Shown here piece by piece: positions 59,527 through 64,000 of a stretch of DNA of 64,000 nt. Numbering within the stretch: the first letter of the stretch is position 1; every line of letters begins with the position of its first letter. The DNA is from Thalassococcus profundi (GTDB lineage: Bacteria; Pseudomonadota; Alphaproteobacteria; Rhodobacterales; Rhodobacteraceae), in assembly GCF_003344785.1 (NCBI RefSeq), contig NZ_QPMK01000004.1, positions 124,001-188,000 of the forward strand. Reading direction: 5' to 3'. The position numbers and the translations under genes were made by a program. Below the pieces are notes generated by a model that ran no database searches, was not told where the DNA came from, and saw nothing but the letters and a program-made list of their open reading frames with translations.

Positions 59527-60059
59527 TCGAACGCATTCTCGGCCTCGTTTTCGGATCGGGCCGCAACGTGGTGGCGGAAACCGCCGAAGTCTTCCGCGTC
59601 AATGCCGAGGCGCAGGCGGGCCGCGAGGCCGGTCTGCAGGGCCAGGCGCTTGAACAGTTCGGGCAGGAATTCCGCCTGGCCAGACGCGGCTGGTTCGACC
59701 GGCTGATGGACGCGCTCAACCGCGTGCCGCGACCGGCCATGGCGCTGGGGACGCTGGGCCTCTTCGTGGCGGCGATGGTGGACCCGGTCTGGTTCGCCGC
59801 ACGCATGGCCGGGATCGCGCTGGTGCCGGAACCGCTCTGGTGGTTGCTGGGCGCCATCGTCAGCTTCTATTTCGGCGCGCGCCACCAGGCCAAGGGCCAG
59901 GATTTCCAGCGCGACCTGGCCGTGACAATGGCCGCCGTCCCGCAGGTGGTGCGCACCGTGACCGACATCGAGGACCTGCGGTCCGCGCCGGATGCGTCGC
60001 CGACATCCTCTGACAACCCCGCGCTCGAGGAATGGCGCGCCGCGCGCGCCCACGGCTGA
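59517..60059 (+). CDS. Holin-like membrane protein (3TM type)
   Basis: 180 residues. A short amphipathic N-terminus (MGLIERILGLVFGSG) is followed by a helical stretch and two clear transmembrane helices (about 75-96 and 103-122: MALGTLGLFVAAMVDPVWFA, LWWLLGAIVSFYFG), then a charged tail. This matches the Holin_3TMs family. It should open the inner membrane for the GH108 endolysin. Start ATG 59517 lies inside the endolysin gene, so the pair is translationally coupled. Confidence 0.82.
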   Translation: MGLIERILGLVFGSGRNVVAETAEVFRVNAEAQAGREAGLQGQALEQFGQEFRLARRGWFDRLMDALNRVPRPAMALGTLGLFVAAMVDPVWFAARMAGIALVPEPLWWLLGAIVSFYFGARHQAKGQDFQRDLAVTMAAVPQVVRTVTDIEDLRSAPDASPTSSDNPALEEWRAARAHG

Positions 60060-60160
60060 ACCAATGTTATCCTGGCCCCTTCCGCGCGGTAGGCGTCCCA
60101 CCTGCGTGATACCCGTTCCGCATGTGACACGCTGCCAGTCGCACCAGAGTTCGCCCCCAT

Positions 60161-60211
60161 CTTCATCTTGCCCATAAACCTCCGGGGAGCGCGAGGGGCA
60201 GCGCCCCTCGC
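60161..60211 (+). repeat. 3'-element (CTTCATCTTGCCC motif plus GC hairpin), copy 2
   Basis: A 29-base segment (60161-60189) starts with CTTCATCTTGCCC and ends with TAAACCTCCGGGGAG. It is followed by a perfect 9-bp hairpin GCGAGGGGC/GCCCCTCGC (60191-60211). Compared with copy 1 at 43522-43551 there is one substitution and one missing G. It begins about 100 bases after the holin stop. Confidence 0.8.
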
Positions 60212-60300
60212 ATCTGGCACGCGACGACCATCACCGCGCTTCCCGGCTTGTCGCCCCCCGACCCATGTGGCACCTCTTGCCCCAAACGCAGGAGATGCCC

Positions 60301-61479
60301 ATGAAACCCACGATCATCCGCCCGCAGGGCCTGCCGGACAGCGTCTCGAGCCCGGTGGTGACGCCGATCATGCCGTCGGTGGTCTATGCCTCCGACACGC
60401 CCGACGCGCTTGATGCGCAGTACGAGGGCCGCACCAGCGGCTACACCTACGCCCGCGAGGGCCACCCCAATGCCGATGTCCTGGCCCGTCGCATCGACGC
60501 GCTCGAAGGCGCGACAGGCGGCATCGTCACCGGGTCGGGCATGGCGGCGGTCACGGCGGCGCTGCTGGGGCTGTGCAAGGCAGGCGATCACGTACTGGGC
60601 GGCGACCAGCTTTATGGCCGGTCGCTGCGGATGATGCGGGACGACCTGCCGCGGCTGGGGATCGAAACGACGCTGGCCGATCCCACCGATGCCGCGTCGA
60701 TGGAGGCGGCCCTGCGCGAGACCACCCGCCTGGTGCTGATCGAGGTGGTGTCGAACCCGACGCTGCGGCTGGCCGATCTCGACGGGATCGCGGCGCTGTG
60801 CAAGGCGCGGGACATCCTGCTGGTCGTGGACAATACCTTCACCACGCCACGCGCCATCAAGCCTTTCGAACAAGGCGCCGACGTGGTGCTGCATTCGGTG
60901 ACCAAGCTGCTTGCGGGCCATTCCGACGTGACGCTGGGCTGGGTGGCCGCGAAAGACCCGGATCTGCAAAGGCAGCTCTACGATTTCATCGTCACCACAG
61001 GGCTCACCCCCAGCCCCTTCGACTGCTGGCTGGCGGAGCGCGGCCTGGTCTCGTTCGATCTGCGTTTCGACCGCGCCCAGCGCACTGCCGAGACGCTGGG
61101 CCGCTGGCTGGCGGGGCAGGCGGGGGTGACGCGGGTACTTTACCCAACGCGCGACGACCATCCCGACCGCGCCCGGGCGCAGGCGCTGCTGCGCGGGACG
61201 GGCGGCAACATGCTCAGCTTTGAGATCGAGGGCGGGCGCGCGGCGGCCAATGCCTTTGCCGCGGCGGCCGAAGGCGTGGCCTTCGCGCCGACCCTGGGCG
61301 ATGTGGGCACGACCCTGTCGCATCCCGCCTCGAGCTCGCATCGCGGCCTCACCCCCGAGGCCCGCGCGGCGATCGGCATCTCCGAAGGGTTCTTCCGGGT
61401 CTCTGTCGGGCTCGAGGATCCGGAGGCGCTTCAGGACACCTTTGGCGCCGGTCTCGCAGCGGCGCGGGGGGCAAGGTGA
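60301..61479 (+). CDS. Cys/Met-metabolism PLP-dependent enzyme (cystathionine gamma-lyase/synthase family)
   Basis: 392 residues. PLP lysine is K202 in HSVTKLLAGHSDVTLGW. YAREGHPNADVLARRIDALEGA, GSGMAAVTAALL and VDNTFTTP complete the family pattern. Specific activity (gamma-lyase, gamma-synthase or methionine lyase) cannot be settled. The frequently conserved Tyr-Ser-R region reads RTSGYTYAREGHPN, and no other met genes are near. It overlaps the PhoR-like gene by 4 bases (GTGA). Confidence 0.88.
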   Translation: MKPTIIRPQGLPDSVSSPVVTPIMPSVVYASDTPDALDAQYEGRTSGYTYAREGHPNADVLARRIDALEGATGGIVTGSGMAAVTAALLGLCKAGDHVLGGDQLYGRSLRMMRDDLPRLGIETTLADPTDAASMEAALRETTRLVLIEVVSNPTLRLADLDGIAALCKARDILLVVDNTFTTPRAIKPFEQGADVVLHSVTKLLAGHSDVTLGWVAAKDPDLQRQLYDFIVTTGLTPSPFDCWLAERGLVSFDLRFDRAQRTAETLGRWLAGQAGVTRVLYPTRDDHPDRARAQALLRGTGGNMLSFEIEGGRAAANAFAAAAEGVAFAPTLGDVGTTLSHPASSSHRGLTPEARAAIGISEGFFRVSVGLEDPEALQDTFGAGLAAARGAR

Positions 61480-62507
61480 GCGACCCCGCGCGCTTTGTCG
61501 ACGCGGTGCCGCTGCCGGCGGTGCTGATCCGCCGCGACGAACGGATCGAGGCCGCCAACGGCGAGGCGCGCAGCCTGTTGGGCGACGCCATCGCGGGGCG
61601 GCATTTCATCACCGCCCTGCGCCAGCCGCAGCTGCTCGACACGATCGAGGCGAGCCTGCGCGACCGGCAGCCGCGCCGCACGCGGTACCTGACCAACGAC
61701 GGCCGGCAGGACACGACTTTCGACGTGTCGGTGCGCGCGGTGTCGCTCGGCCAGGATGCCGGGGTGCTGGTGGTCTTCCAGGACGTGACCCAGCTGGAAC
61801 AGGCGGGCCAGATGCGCCGCGATTTCGTCGCCAACGTCAGCCACGAGCTGCGCACGCCGCTGACCGCGCTCATGGGCTTCATCGAGACGCTGAAAGGCCC
61901 CGCCCGCGACGATGCCGCGGCGCGCGACCGGTTCCTGACCATCATGGAGACCGAGGCGGGCCGGATGAACCGGCTGGTGCGCGACCTGCTGAGCCTCAGC
62001 CGGGTCGAGGCGGACGAACGCATGCGGCCCACGATGCAGGTCGATCTGGGCGGGCTGATCCGCTCCACCGCGACCGGCATGGAACCGCTCGCGCAGGACT
62101 CGGGTGTCGTACTGAACCTGGACCTGCCGGACGCTTTCGTGATGCGCGGGGATGCCGACCAGCTGCGGCAGGTGCTGACGAACCTCATGGAGAACGCGAT
62201 CAAGTATTCCGGCGCCGGCGCCACCGTCACCGTGCGGCTGAGCGCGCCGGACTACCTCGCACCCCTGCGCGGCAACGGTGTCGTGCTGGAGGTTCAGGAT
62301 ACCGGTCCGGGGATGGAGCCGCGCCACATTCCGCGTCTGACCGAGCGTTTCTACCGGGTGGACTCGCACCGGTCGCGGGAAAAGGGCGGCACCGGGCTGG
62401 GGCTCGCCATCGTCAAGCATATCGTCAATCGCCACCGCGGGCGGTTGCGCATCGAAAGCGCACCGGGGCAGGGCAGCACGTTCAAGGTGATCCTGCCGGT
62501 GGAGTGA
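61476..62507 (+). CDS. PhoR-like sensor histidine kinase
   Basis: 343 residues. A PAS domain (about 12-110: AVLIRRDERIEAANGEARSLLG...), the HisKA helix with H123 (FVANVSHELRTPLTALMGFIETLKG) and a HATPase domain (QVLTNLMENAIKYS, DTGPGMEPRHIPRLTERFYRVD, GGTGLGLAIVKHIVNRH). ETLKG and RFYRVD are PhoR-typical. It has no transmembrane helix, so it is soluble or peripheral. pstSCAB, phoU and phoB do not follow, which is unlike the usual phoR-pst cluster. GTG start overlapping the upstream stop. Confidence 0.85.
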   Translation: MSDPARFVDAVPLPAVLIRRDERIEAANGEARSLLGDAIAGRHFITALRQPQLLDTIEASLRDRQPRRTRYLTNDGRQDTTFDVSVRAVSLGQDAGVLVVFQDVTQLEQAGQMRRDFVANVSHELRTPLTALMGFIETLKGPARDDAAARDRFLTIMETEAGRMNRLVRDLLSLSRVEADERMRPTMQVDLGGLIRSTATGMEPLAQDSGVVLNLDLPDAFVMRGDADQLRQVLTNLMENAIKYSGAGATVTVRLSAPDYLAPLRGNGVVLEVQDTGPGMEPRHIPRLTERFYRVDSHRSREKGGTGLGLAIVKHIVNRHRGRLRIESAPGQGSTFKVILPVE

Positions 62508-62519
62508 GGCGGGGCGCGG

Positions 62520-63164
62520 TCAGAGTGCGGTGCCGGGCAGTGCGACGGCGATGGCGGCAAAGAAGCAGGCCGAAGCGATCAGCACGAAGAAATGCCAGAT
62601 CGCATTGGCGAATTTCAGGCTCTCCCAAAGGTAGAAAACGACCCCCAGCGTGTAGAGCAGCCCACCCGCGACCATCAGCGCCAGGGCCGCGCCGGGCACC
62701 ATCGGCACAAGCGACGACAGCAGCAGCACCGCCAGCCATCCCATGACCATGTAGAACACCCAGTCGGCCCGGCCCGGCGTGCGCCAGAAGAAGAGCTTGC
62801 GCACCATGCCGAAGGCCGCGAGACCCCAGATCACCGTCAGCACGAGATAGGCAAGGCCCGAGCCGATCAGCACTGCGAGCGGCGTGTAGGTGCCCGCGAT
62901 CTTGAGGTAGATTGCGGCGTGGTCGATGCGCCGCAGAATCGGTCGCGGCCCCTCCCAGGGGGTCATGTGATAGCAGGCCGAGGCCAGGAAGGTCGCCACC
63001 AGCGCCGCACCGTAGACCGCGAGCGCCGCCCGCGTGCCGGCGTCCGAAGCTTCGGCGGTGACCATTAGCAGGAACGCCGCGCCGATGATGGCGCCCGCGA
63101 CGCCGATCACGTGCATGGCACCATCGGCAAGTCGTTCGGAACGGGCATAGGCGGGATAGGGCAT
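62520..63164 (-). CDS. Hemolysin III (YqfA/PAQR) family membrane protein
   Basis: 214 residues with about seven transmembrane helices. The family residues are present: ERLADGAMHVIG near the N-terminus, SACYHMTPW, RIDHAAIYLKIAGTYTP and, near the C-terminus, KFANAIWHFFVLIAS. Despite the name, most members are not toxins; they regulate membrane fluidity or act as zinc-dependent ceramidase-like enzymes. ATG 63164 chosen because homologues start shortly before the SERLADGAMHV helix. Confidence 0.9.
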   Translation of the reverse strand: MPYPAYARSERLADGAMHVIGVAGAIIGAAFLLMVTAEASDAGTRAALAVYGAALVATFLASACYHMTPWEGPRPILRRIDHAAIYLKIAGTYTPLAVLIGSGLAYLVLTVIWGLAAFGMVRKLFFWRTPGRADWVFYMVMGWLAVLLLSSLVPMVPGAALALMVAGGLLYTLGVVFYLWESLKFANAIWHFFVLIASACFFAAIAVALPGTAL

Positions 63165-63280
63165 CGGGGCACCTTTGGCGCGGTCTGTCTTCAACATACC
63201 CCGCATACGTGGCTTTTTCGTGGCGCTTGCCCAGCGGGGCGCGATGACGCGGGCATCCCAGACGGTCTACCGTTCCTCCA

Positions 63281-63331
63281 GTCATCCGCAGGACAGTACA
63301 CCGGTCGCAAACGTGCTGTCCCCAGGATGAC
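63281..63331. other. Composite hairpin, possible structured RNA
   Basis: GTCATCC (63281-63287) pairs with GGATGAC (63325-63331). After an internal loop of 3+3 bases, GGACAG (63291-63296) pairs with CTGTCC (63316-63321), and CAC/GTG can close the inner loop. All pairs are Watson-Crick. Confidence 0.4.
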
Positions 63332-63460
63332 GACCCCGTCTTCCCTATCTCCGGTAAGGCGCGCGACCGGACACCCGCCTCAAGCCACCGCACCAGCCCT
63401 GAATCCGTGCCAAATCTGCCAGTCTTCGGTGAAAAACGGCCGGATCGCCTGCATTCGTGC

Positions 63461-63479
63461 GCAAACTGCACTAGTTTGC
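63461..63479. promoter_or_regulatory. Dyad GCAAACT-N5-AGTTTGC next to the YihY start
   Basis: The perfect 7-base arms GCAAACT (63461-63467) and AGTTTGC (63473-63479) are separated by GCACT. It ends 5 bases before the ATG at 63485, so it could be a repressor site or an RNA hairpin covering the translation start. Confidence 0.4.
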
Positions 63480-63484
63480 CGGTC

Positions 63485-64000
63485 ATGAAACAGTTTTTGA
63501 CCCGTATCGACACGCTGCGCCAGACCCGGGCCGGCTCTGCCATTGAACAGCTGGGCCATTTCGTGGTTTTCGCGCTGCGGCGTTTTTTCAACGAGCGCAT
63601 GAACAACTCGGCCGCTTCGCTCACCTATTCGACACTGCTGGCGCTGGTGCCGCTGCTGGTGATCGCCTTTGCCATCCTGTCCAGCTTTCCGGCCTTCAAC
63701 GAAGTCAAGGGCCGCATGCAGGAGCTGTTCTTCAGCGCCGTCGTGCCCGAGGCGGGGGCGGCGATCTCGGACTACCTGACGAATTTCACCCAGAATGCCA
63801 GCAACCTGACCGCGGTGGGCATCGTGGCACTGGCGGTGGCGGCGCTGCTGCTGCTGTCCACGGTCGAGGACACGCTGAACCGGGTCTGGCACGTCGACCG
63901 GCCGCGGCCGATCCTCGTGCGTCTGCTGATCTTCTGGGCGATCCTGACGCTGGGGCCGCTGCTGATCGCGGCCAGCATCACCCTGACCTCGGACCTGCGC
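63485..64000 (+). CDS. YihY/BrkB-family membrane protein, N-terminal part (gene cut by window edge)
   Basis: 172 residues are visible and the frame is open at the right edge. HFVVFALRRFFNERMNNSAASLTYSTLLALVPLLVIAFAILSSF-type sequence (soluble helix, then the first TM) and LLLSTVEDTLNRVWHVDRPRPILVRLL are diagnostic of YihY/BrkB inner-membrane proteins (older name ribonuclease BN, incorrect). Function is not established. The start has no SD but lies directly after a dyad. Confidence 0.88.
   Translation, partial: MKQFLTRIDTLRQTRAGSAIEQLGHFVVFALRRFFNERMNNSAASLTYSTLLALVPLLVIAFAILSSFPAFNEVKGRMQELFFSAVVPEAGAAISDYLTNFTQNASNLTAVGIVALAVAALLLLSTVEDTLNRVWHVDRPRPILVRLLIFWAILTLGPLLIAASITLTSDLR

Larger units (their letters stand above)
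63165..63484. other. Gene-free 320-bp gap between the hemolysin III and YihY genes (divergent)
   Basis: No coding region is visible. It contains a 51-base composite hairpin at 63281-63331 and a 19-base dyad at 63461-63479 that ends 5 bases before the YihY start codon. There is no Shine-Dalgarno sequence in front of that start. Confidence 0.5.

Noticed and set aside
58891-60059. Remnant prophage
   Set aside because: Only the lysis pair is present. There are no integrase, attachment repeats, structural genes or composition change on either side.
60060-60300. SAM-II or similar riboswitch before the Cys/Met PLP enzyme
   Set aside because: I could not find a pseudoknot with the conserved bases. 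The only structure is the 3'-element with its GC hairpin, also present downstream of mttB, where no methionine gene follows.

Overview
The window is a G+C-rich chromosomal segment of an alphaproteobacterium, most probably a Rhodobacteraceae (Roseobacter-type) species. The signs are the gene order bamE / yceD-rpmF-plsX-fabH-ihfA-merR-tRNA-Pro, a full CckA hybrid kinase, a GAAC-N7-GAAC LexA box upstream of recA, the two-domain (about 360-residue) dCTP deaminase, and many short acidic secreted proteins. It is mostly housekeeping DNA. I see no rRNA, insertion sequence, prophage structural cluster or CRISPR array. Two tRNA genes are present, Pro-GGG and Gly-CCC.

Layout. 1-4.2 kb: end of a DMT transporter, an A-type Fe-S carrier, dgt and a cation/proton antiporter with a nucleotide-binding tail. 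4.2-12.8 kb: a secreted Met/Asp-rich protein; the argS-SPOR-nagZ-scpA-scpB run (translation, envelope, chromosome condensation); an SH3/DUF1236 protein; the dCTP deaminase. 12.9-18.1 kb: tRNA-Pro and the minus-strand block merR, ihfA, fabH, plsX, rpmF, yceD (lipid synthesis coupled to ribosome genes). 18.1-25 kb: bamE, an OlsB-like acyltransferase, an ABC-F ATPase, an AbrB-type permease, a histone-deacetylase-fold enzyme and two small secreted proteins. 25.2-30.4 kb: tRNA-Gly, a corrinoid-activation (RACE-type) Fe-S protein, a class III CoA-transferase, an agmatinase-like enzyme and a VOC protein. 30.5-41.2 kb: guaB, an RsmB-type methyltransferase, cckA, a sulfotransferase, recA, alaS and two small proteins. 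41.2-47.9 kb: typA, an SMR transporter, an MttB-family methyltransferase, then a secreted PDC-type sensor protein followed by a chemoreceptor. 48-53.5 kb: a 1036-residue RTX/cadherin-like protein, an MltB-type transglycosylase and a radical SAM protein in tandem. 53.6-57.4 kb: the zwf-pgl-pgi operon. 57.5-64 kb: a PRC-barrel protein with an LEA-like repeat, a cupin, an endolysin/holin pair, a Cys/Met PLP enzyme, a PhoR-like kinase, a hemolysin III homologue and a truncated YihY gene.

How the parts connect. CckA and RecA each have the expected control site at their promoters (a TTAA-N7-TTAA CtrA-type box and a LexA box). zwf-pgl-pgi sits behind a perfect LacI-family operator and feeds glucose-6-phosphate into 6-phosphogluconate. 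The RACE protein and the MttB-family enzyme, 16 kb apart, could serve the same corrinoid-dependent methyl transfer. The endolysin/holin pair resembles the unlinked lysis cassette that releases gene transfer agents in Rhodobacter.

The least explained signals are non-coding. They are: two identical-architecture double palindromes with compensatory changes (19430-19578); a 30-nt element followed by a GC hairpin, found downstream of two unrelated genes (43488-43551 and 60161-60211); an identical GGAAC-N17-GTTGAT promoter-like motif before two acidic secreted proteins; and a long composite hairpin at 63281-63331. No similarity search was run. Product names rest on recognised motifs and gene order.
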